A stretch of 47,203 nucleotides of DNA from an uncultured Mycoplasmatota bacterium (GCA_900551105.1 URUT01000006.1:1-47203); one strand, 5' to 3'. Positions 21,350 through 29,753 are shown, counted from the stretch's first letter. Numbers and translations are program-made. The notes: generated by a model from the sequence alone, not told the origin.

Positions 21350-23011
21350 ATGGACTTATATACAGTTAGGAATAATATTATGAAAGGTGTTCCACTACAA
21401 GAATTAAATTTAAGAGTATGTTTTTATGCAAGAGTATCAACTGATAAAGATGAACAATTACATTCTTTGCAAAGTCAAATATCTTTCTTTAATGAATATA
21501 TTAGTAAAGTTCCTAACTGGTGCTTTATAGGTTCATATATTGATGAAGGTATATCAGGTACACAAGTTAAAAAAAGAGAAGAATTTTTAAGAATGATTGA
21601 AGATGCTAAAAGACACAAATTTGATTTAATATTAACTAAAGAAATATCAAGATTTTCAAGAAGTACATTAGATAGTATTATGTATACACAAGAATTATTA
21701 TCTAATGGTGTTGGTGTATATTTTCTAAATGATAATATTAATACAATATTACCTGACTCTGAACTTAGACTTACCATGATGTCTAGTATTGCTCAAGATG
21801 AAGTAAGAAGACTATCTGAAAGAGTTTCATTTGGTATGAAAAGAAGTATTGATAATGGTGTTGTGCTAGGTTGCTCTAATATTTATGGTTATGTAAAAGA
21901 TAAAGGAAAATTAGTAATTGATGAAGAACAAGCAGAAATGATTAAAATAATATTTGATAGATATGCTAATACAACTGATGGATTATCTAAAGTATCAAGA
22001 TATTTATATAATTTAGGTTATAAAAGTAGAACAGGAAAAAGAATAGATACTACAATACTTACTAGAATTATAGAAAATCCCAAATATAAAGGATATTATT
22101 GTGGACACAAATCAAAAGTACTAGATTATCGTACTAAACAAAAGAAAAGATTAAATGAATCTGATTGGATTATTTATAAAGATTATGAAAATGTTCCACC
22201 AATCGTATCTGAAGAACTATGGGAACGAGCTAATATTAAACTAAAGCAACGACAAGATAGTTTTACAAATCGTGCAGTTAATAAAGCGGTATTTCAAAAT
22301 AGATATACATATTCAGGAAAAATATATTGTGGATGTCATAATCTTACTTATCACAGATCAAGTGCTGGTAAGAGAAAAAATAATCCTGTATGGGAATGTC
22401 AAGTATATAGGCGTGAAAGTTTAAAAGGTTGTTCTAATCCTAGGGTATTTGAACTAGAACTAGATGAAGTGGTTAAAGATATGTTTAATAAATTATTTAA
22501 AAGAAGAAATAATATTTTTGATGAGATATTAAGTGAATGTAAAAATTATTTAGAAACTAATAATAATGAATCAGATACTAAAAATTTAGAGTCTAAAATA
22601 TTAGTTTTAAATAATAAAAAGGATAAATTACTCGAACTGGTTATGGAAGAATATTTATCTAAAGAAGATTACAAAAAACAGATAGATTTAATAAATGAAG
22701 ATTTAACTATTTATCAAAATAAAATAACTGAATTAAAAAGTAATAAGAAAGATAAAAACTATATAGAAAATAAAATTAATGAAATTAAAAGTTCAATAGA
22801 AAAATGTTTAGAAGATGATAAATGTTATAGTGATATATTTAATGAGATAATAGATAGAATAATAGTTCATAAACAAAGTGATAAACAAATTAAATTGGAT
22901 ATTTTTATTAAGACAGGAGAAAGTGTATATACTACTTCTGATAATTTAGGCAAAAAGTTTCATTTATTAGACCCCGTTACAACAAGTAAGGGGAGTAAGT
23001 GCTGCAATTAA
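21350..23011 (+). CDS. Large serine recombinase (integrase/excisionase)
   Basis: The protein catalyses integration and excision at attB/attP through a phosphoserine link. Residues 20-160 form the resolvase catalytic domain (VCFYARVSTDKDEQLHSLQSQ, nucleophile Ser30). Residues about 165-290 form the recombinase DNA-binding domain. A zinc ribbon with Cys near 327, 329, 349 and 361 and a coiled coil (about 390-470) follow, as in TnpX/SpoIVCA-type enzymes. Start: ATG 21350 after AGGAGGTGTG. In the integrated form the last ten residues (TTSKGSKCCN) come from spoVD DNA beyond the core. In the circular form the frame continues for 35 codons from 10010, giving 579 instead of 553 residues. Confidence 0.95.
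   Translation: MDLYTVRNNIMKGVPLQELNLRVCFYARVSTDKDEQLHSLQSQISFFNEYISKVPNWCFIGSYIDEGISGTQVKKREEFLRMIEDAKRHKFDLILTKEISRFSRSTLDSIMYTQELLSNGVGVYFLNDNINTILPDSELRLTMMSSIAQDEVRRLSERVSFGMKRSIDNGVVLGCSNIYGYVKDKGKLVIDEEQAEMIKIIFDRYANTTDGLSKVSRYLYNLGYKSRTGKRIDTTILTRIIENPKYKGYYCGHKSKVLDYRTKQKKRLNESDWIIYKDYENVPPIVSEELWERANIKLKQRQDSFTNRAVNKAVFQNRYTYSGKIYCGCHNLTYHRSSAGKRKNNPVWECQVYRRESLKGCSNPRVFELELDEVVKDMFNKLFKRRNNIFDEILSECKNYLETNNNESDTKNLESKILVLNNKKDKLLELVMEEYLSKEDYKKQIDLINEDLTIYQNKITELKSNKKDKNYIENKINEIKSSIEKCLEDDKCYSDIFNEIIDRIIVHKQSDKQIKLDIFIKTGESVYTTSDNLGKKFHLLDPVTTSKGSKCCN
22960..22981 (+). repeat. attR: right arm and recombination core CA
   Basis: The 13-mer tcatttattagac (22960-22972) is the inverse of the left arm 10017-10029. 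Seven bases separate it from the CA core at 22980-22981. spoVD codon 415 (CAA) starts at 22980. Confidence 0.8.
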
Positions 23012-23642
23012 CGGTGGAAAACTTTACACTCCATACATCGTAAAAAGCATTAGTGAAAGTCAAACTAATGAAATGATAGTTTTAAATCAGCCAAAATTTA
23101 ACGGCAGTGTGATAACTGAAGAAACCTCAAGTTTAGTAAGATATGCTCTAGAAAGCGTTGTCGCAAATGGCACTGGTAAAAATGCTTACATTGAAAATTA
23201 TCGTGTAGGCGGCAAAACTGGAACTGCCCAAAAAGTCAAAGATGGCAGATACATGGTAGGAGATTATATACTATCTTTTGTAGGTTTTCTTCCAGCAGAC
23301 AAACCAGACTATGTCGTCTATGTTGCTATAAATAATCCTAAAGGAGTGACCCAGTACGGTGGAACTGTTTCAGCTCCAGTAGCAAAAAATATCATGCTCA
23401 GCATCATAGATTATAAAAATTATAAAGAAGAGCCAGCTGAAAAAAGTAGAGAATATACGTGGCTTGATGAAAAATATTATTACTTACCAAACGTAATTGG
23501 AATGAACTTATCAGATGCCAAAAAAACTCTAAAAAATTTTAAAATAGAATACGCTGGAGAAGGCACAAACATCATTGCCCAAGAACCAAACTCTATATGG
23601 GTTAAAGAGGGTAGCATAGTTAAACTTCTTCTAGATGATTAA
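22980..23642 (+). CDS. spoVD: SpoVD C-terminal part with KTG motif and PASTA domain (interrupted gene)
   Basis: This is the right fragment of the split penicillin-binding protein. In the spoVD frame it reads QQVRGVSAAINGGKLYTPYI from 22980, then GGKTGTAQK, the third transpeptidase motif (KTG, residues 493-495 of the rejoined protein), and ends with one PASTA domain (about 580-634) typical of SpoVD. On its own the first ATG is 23073, which would skip the joining segment, and no SD fits. It is therefore probably not expressed as a useful protein until excision. The frame phase relative to 8766-10007 is exact, and no stop interrupts the rejoined gene. Confidence 0.9.
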   Translation, partial: QQVRGVSAAINGGKLYTPYIVKSISESQTNEMIVLNQPKFNGSVITEETSSLVRYALESVVANGTGKNAYIENYRVGGKTGTAQKVKDGRYMVGDYILSFVGFLPADKPDYVVYVAINNPKGVTQYGGTVSAPVAKNIMLSIIDYKNYKEEPAEKSREYTWLDEKYYYLPNVIGMNLSDAKKTLKNFKIEYAGEGTNIIAQEPNSIWVKEGSIVKLLLDD

Positions 23643-23662
23643 CATAAATTATGTAAATCTTG

Positions 23663-23691
23663 TTTACTCTTTAAATTAAAAATAGTATAAT
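23663..23691 (+). promoter_or_regulatory. Sigma-A promoter of mraY
   Basis: TTTACT (23663-23668), a 17-bp spacer and TATAAT (23686-23691), just before the SD GAGGTGA. This lets mraY be expressed in vegetative cells despite the interruption of spoVD upstream. Confidence 0.65.
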
Positions 23692-23709
23692 TAAAAGCGA
23701 GGTGAAAGT

Positions 23710-24702
23710 ATGCTTATTTTAGCTAAATCAGTTTTAGGATTAATGCTTGGCTTTGTCTTATCATTAATTGCCGCAGTTATCTTAATACCAATATTAAAAA
23801 AATTAAAAGTAGGACAAAGTGTAAGTAAATTAATTAATGAAAGACACTTAAAGAAAGATGGAACACCAACAATTGGCGGCTTAATATTTATTATTCCAAC
23901 AATCATAATTATGGTAATTCTGCACCTAAGAGGAAGCATTGAATTTAATGCAAACCTAATAATTTTAATGTTTGTCTTCTTAGCTTATGGTGCTTTAGGT
24001 TTTGTCGATGATTTCTTAAAAGTAAAATTTCATAATAATAAAGGACTTAGCATTGTGAGTAAATTAATATTTCAAACTATCATAGCTTTAGTCTTCTATA
24101 TAATTTATAGAAATAATGGTGGTGACTCTAACTTAGTAATATCATCTCTTGGTATTGATTGGTCACTAGGCTGGGTATTTGGAATCTTTATCTTATTAGT
24201 ACTTGTAGGAACTACTAATGCAGTTAATATATCTGATGGCTTAGATGGCTTAGCAGGTGGCTTAAGTGTCGTTGCTATTCTTGCTTACGGAGTTATCGCT
24301 TGGGGATCAAAATGGATTCTAGGTTATCAAGAAATAGCGATTTTTGCTTTTGTATTAACTGGTGCCATTTTAGGTTTCCTAGTATTTAATACTCATCCCG
24401 CAAAAGTATTTATGGGAGATACTGGTTCACTAGCCCTTGGTGGTGCTCTTGCCACTATCGCCATATTAACGAAACACGAATTATCACTATTACTTATTGG
24501 TGGCGTATTTGTAATAGAAACCTTATCAAGTGCAATTCAAATAATTGCAATCAGAAAATTTCATAAAAAAGTATTCTTAAAAGCTCCACTTCATCATCAT
24601 TTTGAAGAATTAGGCTGGGAAGAAACTGACATAGTTAAACTATTTTGGGTAGTCGGTTTATTTCTAGCAATGGTAGGAATTATTTACGGAGTTTGGTTAT
24701 AA
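23710..24702 (+). CDS. mraY: Phospho-N-acetylmuramoyl-pentapeptide transferase MraY
   Basis: MraY transfers phospho-MurNAc-pentapeptide to undecaprenyl phosphate, making lipid I in the cytoplasmic membrane. The 330-residue protein has about ten TM segments and the family motifs: KKDGTPTIGGLIF, the catalytic FVDDFLK (Asp pair), NAVNISDGLDGLAGG, VFMGDTGSLALGG and the HHHFEELGW loop. Start ATG 23710 with GAGGTGA SD. It sits between spoVD and spoVE as in the cell-wall (dcw-like) cluster of Firmicutes, so it links cell-wall precursor supply with cortex synthesis. Confidence 0.97.
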   Translation: MLILAKSVLGLMLGFVLSLIAAVILIPILKKLKVGQSVSKLINERHLKKDGTPTIGGLIFIIPTIIIMVILHLRGSIEFNANLIILMFVFLAYGALGFVDDFLKVKFHNNKGLSIVSKLIFQTIIALVFYIIYRNNGGDSNLVISSLGIDWSLGWVFGIFILLVLVGTTNAVNISDGLDGLAGGLSVVAILAYGVIAWGSKWILGYQEIAIFAFVLTGAILGFLVFNTHPAKVFMGDTGSLALGGALATIAILTKHELSLLLIGGVFVIETLSSAIQIIAIRKFHKKVFLKAPLHHHFEELGWEETDIVKLFWVVGLFLAMVGIIYGVWL

Positions 24703-24721
24703 AATATTAGTAGGTGATTAA

Positions 24722-25801
24722 ATGAAAAAAAGCCTACTAATTTTTTTATCCGCATTTTTATTATCCACCTTTGGCTTACTAATGATATACTCGTCAAGCC
24801 ATATTTGGAGTGAATATAAATTTAATGATCCATACTACTATGTTCGGCATCAGCTAATTTTCTTTTTTATTGGTTTAATCTTAATTTACTTTATCCGTAA
24901 AATAGATTACAAATTATATTACAAATACTCAAATATTATATTACTCGGTAGTTTTATTTTATTAATATTAGTTTTAATTCCTGGACTTGGCCAAGTAAGA
25001 AATGGTTCAAGAAGCTGGTTTGGCATTGGCTCGTTAGGCATTCAGCCAAGTGAACTTGCAAAAATATCTTTAATAATCTTCACTGCAAAATACTTATCAA
25101 AAAGTGAAAAAAACATTAAATTTTTTAAAAATGGAACTCTGCCAATTCTTCTAATAATCTTTCTCTTTTTCGGCCTAATTATGTTAGAACCAGACTTTGG
25201 AACGGGTATGGTAATTGTTATGAGTCTAATGTTTATGCTCTTTATTTCTAATATCAAAATATCGTTTTTTGGAATAATGGGCACTCTAGGCTTAGGCGGA
25301 ATAGTCGCTCTTATCATCATTGCACCATATAGACTAGCCCGTATTTTATCATTTCTAAATCCTTGGAGTGATCCATTAGGTAGTGGTTTTCAAATAATTC
25401 AAAGTTTGTACGCCATTGGACCTTCTGGTCTATTTGGTAAAGGTTTAGGAAACTCAGTACAAAAACATTTCTATTTACCCGAACCCCAAACTGACTTTAT
25501 ATTTGCTATCATCAGTGAAGAATTTGGCTTTTTAGGTATTATGATACTAAGTATTTTATTCTTAACTTTATTTTATAACACGATTAAAATAAGCTTAAAT
25601 CAAAAAGACTTATTTGCTAAATATTTATCGTTTGGGCTTATCATAGAAATAATCTTTCAAACTATTCTAAATATTTCAGTTGTAATTGGGCTAGTACCAG
25701 TAACTGGCGTTACCTTGCCATTTATTAGTTATGGAGGATCAAGCTTGCTTATTAGTATGATATCTATTGGTATAATTCTTAATATTAGTAGGGAAAAATA
25801 A
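24722..25801 (+). CDS. spoVE: SEDS-family glycosyltransferase FtsW/SpoVE
   Basis: SEDS proteins polymerise lipid II together with a class B PBP. The 359-residue protein has about ten TM segments and the signature LGQVRNGSRSWFGIGSLGIQPSELAK, MLEPDFGTGMVI and GVTLPFISYGGSS. FtsW and SpoVE are hard to separate by sequence. Its place next to spoVD and mraY favours SpoVE, the cortex partner of SpoVD. Start ATG 24722 after AGGTGATTAA, 19 bp downstream of mraY, so both are cotranscribed. If SpoVD is absent because of the element, SpoVE would lack its usual cortex partner. Confidence 0.88.
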   Translation: MKKSLLIFLSAFLLSTFGLLMIYSSSHIWSEYKFNDPYYYVRHQLIFFFIGLILIYFIRKIDYKLYYKYSNIILLGSFILLILVLIPGLGQVRNGSRSWFGIGSLGIQPSELAKISLIIFTAKYLSKSEKNIKFFKNGTLPILLIIFLFFGLIMLEPDFGTGMVIVMSLMFMLFISNIKISFFGIMGTLGLGGIVALIIIAPYRLARILSFLNPWSDPLGSGFQIIQSLYAIGPSGLFGKGLGNSVQKHFYLPEPQTDFIFAIISEEFGFLGIMILSILFLTLFYNTIKISLNQKDLFAKYLSFGLIIEIIFQTILNISVVIGLVPVTGVTLPFISYGGSSLLISMISIGIILNISREK

Positions 25802-25844
25802 AGTCAAAAAGGATTATTAAAACCAATATAACGCCATAATATGG

Positions 25845-25895
25845 TTTGCAAAACTTCTAAAAATAAAAAGTTTTGCAAATACACTTGCAAAACTT
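25845..25895 (+). repeat. Three copies of a TTTGCAAAACTT motif, two as a perfect hairpin
   Basis: tttgcaaaactt (25845-25856), its exact inverse aagttttgcaaa (25868-25879) and cttgcaaaactt (25884-25895). The first two form a 12-bp hairpin, possibly the spoVE terminator. The third copy could pair alternatively with the second. All lie just before the AAA ATPase gene. Confidence 0.7.
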
Positions 25896-25941
25896 TACTT
25901 ATAAATTATTTTGTGGTATTATTATTTTGGAGATGAACTAT

Positions 25942-27150
25942 ATGATAATTAGAGAAAAATATTTAAAGCAAATGATAGATTCTAAAGATACTGAATTTAT
26001 AAAAGTTATAACTGGTGTAAGGCGTTCAGGTAAATCAACATTATTATTAATGTTTAAAGATTATTTACTTAAAAACGGTGTAAAAAAAGAAAATATAATT
26101 CATATAAATTTTGAGTCAGCATTATATGATAATATTAAAAATTATAAAGATTTATATCAACACATTAAAGAAAAAATAAAAAATGATAAAATGTACTTAT
26201 TATTAGACGAGGTTCAAAATGTTGAGTCTTGGGAAAAAGCAATTAATTCATTTAAAGTTGATTTTAATATAGATATATACATTACTGGATCTAACGCTTA
26301 TTTATTATCAAGCGAGCTTTCTACGCTTTTATCAGGAAGGTATATAGAAATAAAAATGTATCCTTTATCTTTTAAGGAATTCTTAACATTTAATAAATAT
26401 GATGATAATAATTTAGAAGATAAATTTAATGAATATTTAAAATTTGGTGGACTTCCTGCTATTACTTTAATCAAAGATAATAATGAATTAATTTTATCAT
26501 ACTTAAATGACATATATAATACCATAGTTAAAAAAGATATAATTGATAGAAATAATATCAAAGACACAGCCTTGCTAGAAAACATTATCAAGTATTTATT
26601 TAATAATGTAGGCAGTCCAATATCTTCAAATAAAATAAGTGATTACTTAAATAGTAATAAGATAGTTCAAAAAGCAAATCATCAAACAATAGATAATTAT
26701 TTAAATATGCTTGAAAAGTCATATATAATTTATAAAGCAGATAGAACTGATGTTAAGAGTAAAGCTTTGCTAAAGACTCTAGGAAAATATTATGTTTCTG
26801 ATACTGGATTGCGAAATATAATTCTTGGATTTAGAAATATAAATGAAGGACATCTTCTTGAAAATGTAGTATATCTAGAACTATTAAGAAGAGGGTATAA
26901 AGTAAATATAGGAAAAACTTCTGATTATGAAGTTGATTTTGTCGCAGAAAATCCGCATACAATTAAATATTATCAAGTAACCCAAACATTAAGTGATGAA
27001 CAAGTAAAAAATAGAGAATTAAGAAGTTTAGAAAGCATATCTGATAATTACGAAAAAATAATTTTATCTATGGATAAATCAATAAACAATGATTTCAATG
27101 GAATAAAAGTCAAAAATATAATAAATTGGTTATTAGAAACTGAAGATTAG
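25942..27150 (+). CDS. AAA ATPase with C-terminal DUF4143 domain
   Basis: The protein of about 403 residues belongs to the AAA_14/DUF4143 family. Walker A is GVRRSGKST near the N-terminus, Walker B LLLDEVQNVESWE, and ITGSNAYLLSSEL a sensor segment. The C-terminal DUF4143 part contains YYVSDTGLRNIILG and the nuclease-like YEVDFVAE pattern. These proteins are very common in gut bacteria and archaea, often in many copies. The function is unknown and a toxin or defence role has been suggested only loosely. Start: ATG 25942 with TTGGAG at the right distance; ATG 25933 overlaps that SD. A second family member is at 43801. Confidence 0.85.
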   Translation: MIIREKYLKQMIDSKDTEFIKVITGVRRSGKSTLLLMFKDYLLKNGVKKENIIHINFESALYDNIKNYKDLYQHIKEKIKNDKMYLLLDEVQNVESWEKAINSFKVDFNIDIYITGSNAYLLSSELSTLLSGRYIEIKMYPLSFKEFLTFNKYDDNNLEDKFNEYLKFGGLPAITLIKDNNELILSYLNDIYNTIVKKDIIDRNNIKDTALLENIIKYLFNNVGSPISSNKISDYLNSNKIVQKANHQTIDNYLNMLEKSYIIYKADRTDVKSKALLKTLGKYYVSDTGLRNIILGFRNINEGHLLENVVYLELLRRGYKVNIGKTSDYEVDFVAENPHTIKYYQVTQTLSDEQVKNRELRSLESISDNYEKIILSMDKSINNDFNGIKVKNIINWLLETED

Positions 27151-27221
27151 CACCTCTAAAATAAAAAGAAAATAATAGCATTTTCAAAAAATTCAATGTA
27201 TACTAAATAAGGTGAATATAG

Positions 27222-28076
27222 ATGTTTAATAATTGGATATTTTGGGTGATAATTTATTTGATAACTGCTGTAATTTTTGCACAAAGTTTTAAAGTAGCTA
27301 ATAAAAAGATGAAATCTGCAACCTCGCTGACTATCTTATTAGAAATACTTACATGCACATTTTCTATTATCTTTATCCCGTTTTTTAAAATAAAAATAGC
27401 ATCAGATGCACGTACATATATCGTTCTTTTTATCGTAGGTTTAATCTACGCTGTAACTGATAGACTAAATACCGAATCAAGATACGGCCTAGCACCATCA
27501 ACATTTAGTATGCTAAAACAGTTATCTTCAGTTTTCATGTTAGTACTAAGTTTCATTTTTCTAAAAGAAGAGCTTGTTATAAACAAAATTTTAGGAGCAG
27601 GGCTTATTATCATCGCTAATTTTCTTCTCGGATTAAACAAAAATGGTAAATTTGAATACAACAAATATTTTATTTATTTAATAATCTCTAACTTTTTATT
27701 TGCCGTAGCAATGTTAATTAATACAAGTCTTTCAAGTAAATTTAATATTGCAATATACACGATGATTACTACTGGCATCCCAGCAATAATTTTAACGCTA
27801 ACCACTAAAACAACATTTAAAATGTTAAAAGACGAATTTAATCTATACGATAAAAAGAAATTCTTATTAGCAGCTTTTTGCTGGAGTGTAATGCTCATCT
27901 CATCAGTTAAAGCTTATGAGTTTGGTGTCGTAAGCATTGTTGCACCGCTTCTAACCCTTACATCAGTTTTAAATACTATATATGAATTTATATTAAATAA
28001 AGACCGCAAGGAACTAATTTTAAAACTGATTGTTTGTCTAATAATTATATTTGGTGTAGTTTTATTAAAATATTAA
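27222..28076 (+). CDS. EamA/DMT-family transporter
   Basis: This is a drug/metabolite-transporter-type membrane protein of 284 residues with ten predicted TM helices in two EamA repeats (about 1-135 and 145-284). Repeat 1 ends with SFIFLKEELVINKILGAGLIIIANFLLG, the classic EamA end. The substrate is unknown; family members export amino acids, purines or drugs. SD AAGGTGAA before ATG 27222. It stands alone between the ATPase gene and the IS110 element. Confidence 0.82.
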   Translation: MFNNWIFWVIIYLITAVIFAQSFKVANKKMKSATSLTILLEILTCTFSIIFIPFFKIKIASDARTYIVLFIVGLIYAVTDRLNTESRYGLAPSTFSMLKQLSSVFMLVLSFIFLKEELVINKILGAGLIIIANFLLGLNKNGKFEYNKYFIYLIISNFLFAVAMLINTSLSSKFNIAIYTMITTGIPAIILTLTTKTTFKMLKDEFNLYDKKKFLLAAFCWSVMLISSVKAYEFGVVSIVAPLLTLTSVLNTIYEFILNKDRKELILKLIVCLIIIFGVVLLKY

Positions 28077-28268
28077 TATAAAAAATGTGTCAAATGATTG
28101 TTCGTATATAACTAAAAAAATATTTGTATGACATTCTAAGATTTGTCAATAACAAATTTTTGTGTTATATTAATGCATACTGAAAAGACACGAAATTTCT
28201 ATTTTTTTAAAATTTTGAAATTATGTGCTTATTTAGTATATAATATTAATGTAATCAAGTGGTGTTGA

Positions 28269-29456
28269 TTACTTATCTAATTGTTTGCATAGTACAAAAA
28301 TTTGTCGAAGAAGTTTAGTTGTACATGCAATTGTTGCAACGTAATGATGTTTTCCTTCATTACGTTTTTTTCTGTAATAAGTTTCAATATCATTTTCTAT
28401 ATGACATACTCTGGTAACACTTAGAATATTTAATATAGATACAAAAAGAATTTTTCTTAAATATTTGTTTCCAGATTTGGAAATTGGACCTTTTATATTT
28501 ATAGATTTACCAGATTGCTTTATTGAAGGATCTAATCCACAGTACGCAGTTAATTCTTTTATGTTTTTAAATCTATTTATGTCACCAATTTCTGCGATTA
28601 TTAGCGATGCTGTAAATTCACCAATACCAAAGATAGAATTAATACTTTCAAAGTATTTAGTTTTCTTCCCTAAAAATATTATTTTATATTTAATTGTTTC
28701 TATTTCTTTTTGATAAGTATTAATTAATCTTGCAAGTTGTGACAGACTTGAAGTTATTTCATCATCTTTCGAAACAGATGGATAAGAGTTGATTGCATAT
28801 TCTTTTATTGTTGCAGGTTTCTTTTTCCAATGTCTAAAACCATACTTTTTAAAGAAATTTTGTAATGTATCTATTCTAGTATTAGAAATAATATCAGCAT
28901 GTGGATATTTTTCAATAAAACTTAGTGCCAAGTCACTATAAATAGTTTTCTTTTTAAATATTAACTCATATTCAGGAAAACACAAATAAACTAAATTTTT
29001 ATATCTATTTTTTAAATTAACACATAGTTCATCTAAAGCGTGATATTGTCTAGATAGAGCATTCATATTTAAATAAATATCATCTGGTTTAATATATTCT
29101 CTAAAATCAGTATTAAAGAATAATTCTGACAAAGATATACAATCTAATTTATCGGTTTTTGTTTTTCTTAAGTTACGTTTATACATTTTTGAGTATAATG
29201 CATTAATAACAAATACTTTGAAGTTGTTTTTTATGAAAAATCTTTCAACAGGTCTATGATAAATACCCGTAGATTCCATTATTACAGAAACATTATCTAA
29301 TTTTTGCTTATTAATTTTATTAAGTAAATTAGTAAAATCATTAATAGAATGATTAATTTCATATGGTTCAATTAGAACTTCACCACAAGAACTAATTAAA
29401 GATACCATACTTTTACCTTTAGCCACATCAATGGCTAGAACACTTTGCATAGGCAT
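28269..29456 (-). CDS. IS110-family transposase
   Basis: This is a DEDD-type transposase/recombinase of about 396 residues. The N-terminal DEDD domain begins AIDVAKGKSMVSL and carries Glu in IMESTGIYH and the Asp pair in KTDKLDC. The C-terminal Transposase_20 domain has SIFGIGEFTASLIIAEIGDI and ELTAYCGLDPSIKQSGKS, with the conserved Ser near SKSGNKYLRK. It is full length with no frameshift, so it is possibly active. Start: the ATG whose first base is 29456 because AAAGGAAG lies before it; an ATG 12 bp further upstream is part of that SD. Confidence 0.93.
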   Translation of the reverse strand: MPMQSVLAIDVAKGKSMVSLISSCGEVLIEPYEINHSINDFTNLLNKINKQKLDNVSVIMESTGIYHRPVERFFIKNNFKVFVINALYSKMYKRNLRKTKTDKLDCISLSELFFNTDFREYIKPDDIYLNMNALSRQYHALDELCVNLKNRYKNLVYLCFPEYELIFKKKTIYSDLALSFIEKYPHADIISNTRIDTLQNFFKKYGFRHWKKKPATIKEYAINSYPSVSKDDEITSSLSQLARLINTYQKEIETIKYKIIFLGKKTKYFESINSIFGIGEFTASLIIAEIGDINRFKNIKELTAYCGLDPSIKQSGKSINIKGPISKSGNKYLRKILFVSILNILSVTRVCHIENDIETYYRKKRNEGKHHYVATIACTTKLLRQIFVLCKQLDK

Positions 29457-29633
29457 ACTTCCTTTCATATACGATTGAACTCTAGAATCTCAATATTCCT
29501 CATCACGCTTGTTATATAAGATTAAAAATTAATCCTCACATTCTAAAACTAGGATAATAAAAAGAAAAGAGCTAGGCCGTCATAGAAATGGATACAAAGA
29601 CCCTTGGTATAATTTGCCTAAACTCAATCGCAG
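29457..29633 (-). ncRNA. Candidate IS110 bridge RNA region
   Basis: In IS110-group elements the noncoding left end, upstream of the transposase gene, encodes a structured bridge RNA that pairs with target and donor DNA. The 177 bp here are noncoding, on the correct side, and contain a locally GC-richer part (29571-29630) unlike its surroundings. Target and donor loops have not been assigned. Confidence 0.35.
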
Positions 29634-29671
29634 ATATTTATATTCATTTTTATAAAAATGAATATAAATAT
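29634..29671. repeat. 38-bp perfect palindrome
   Basis: The left half (atatttatattcattttta) is followed directly by its exact reverse complement with no spacer. It lies between the IS110 element and the DedA gene. It could be the IS target or end, or a bidirectional terminator-like structure. Confidence 0.85.
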
Positions 29672-29753
29672 TATAATGTAAATATCAAAAGTTTCAACTT
29701 ATCAAAAACTAATCAATTTACTACTCAGTATTATACGTGATATAATACAAATG

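Larger units (their letters stand above)
10008..22979 (+). mobile_element. Serine-recombinase integrative element inserted in spoVD (12,972 bp)
   Basis: The limits follow from restoring the spoVD frame: the unit between the two CA cores is 12,972 bp. The element carries its own large serine recombinase at the right end, an RHH and an HTH protein, and metabolic or resistance-type cargo. No phage structural, lysis, relaxase or secretion genes are visible, so it is neither an intact prophage nor a self-transmissible element. Its two 13-bp arms would be symmetric about the CA core in the circular form, as expected for an attP. Position inside a sporulation gene, in frame, suggests regulated excision like the sigK skin element; this is inference. 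Confidence 0.88.
28269..29633 (-). mobile_element. IS110-family insertion sequence (exact ends not resolved)
   Basis: It contains the transposase and about 180 bp of upstream noncoding DNA. IS110 elements lack terminal inverted repeats, so the ends cannot be fixed from one copy. The right limit is set at the start of a 38-bp perfect palindrome (29634-29671) as a working guess. The left flank 28077-28268 is noncoding and A+T-rich with no clear boundary. Confidence 0.6.

Noticed and set aside
10008..22979. Prophage
   Set aside because: No capsid, portal, terminase, tail or lysis genes. Only a recombinase, small DNA-binding proteins and metabolic cargo are present.
23073..23642. Independent small PASTA protein gene starting at ATG 23073
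   Set aside because: No SD precedes this ATG, and the spoVD frame continues upstream to the core at 22980 with conserved residues, so it is the rest of spoVD.
29623..29634. 12-mer tcaatcgcagat shared with the region after VR2 (near 38279-38290)
   Set aside because: Many 12-mers are expected to repeat by chance in 47 kb, and the flanks do not match.
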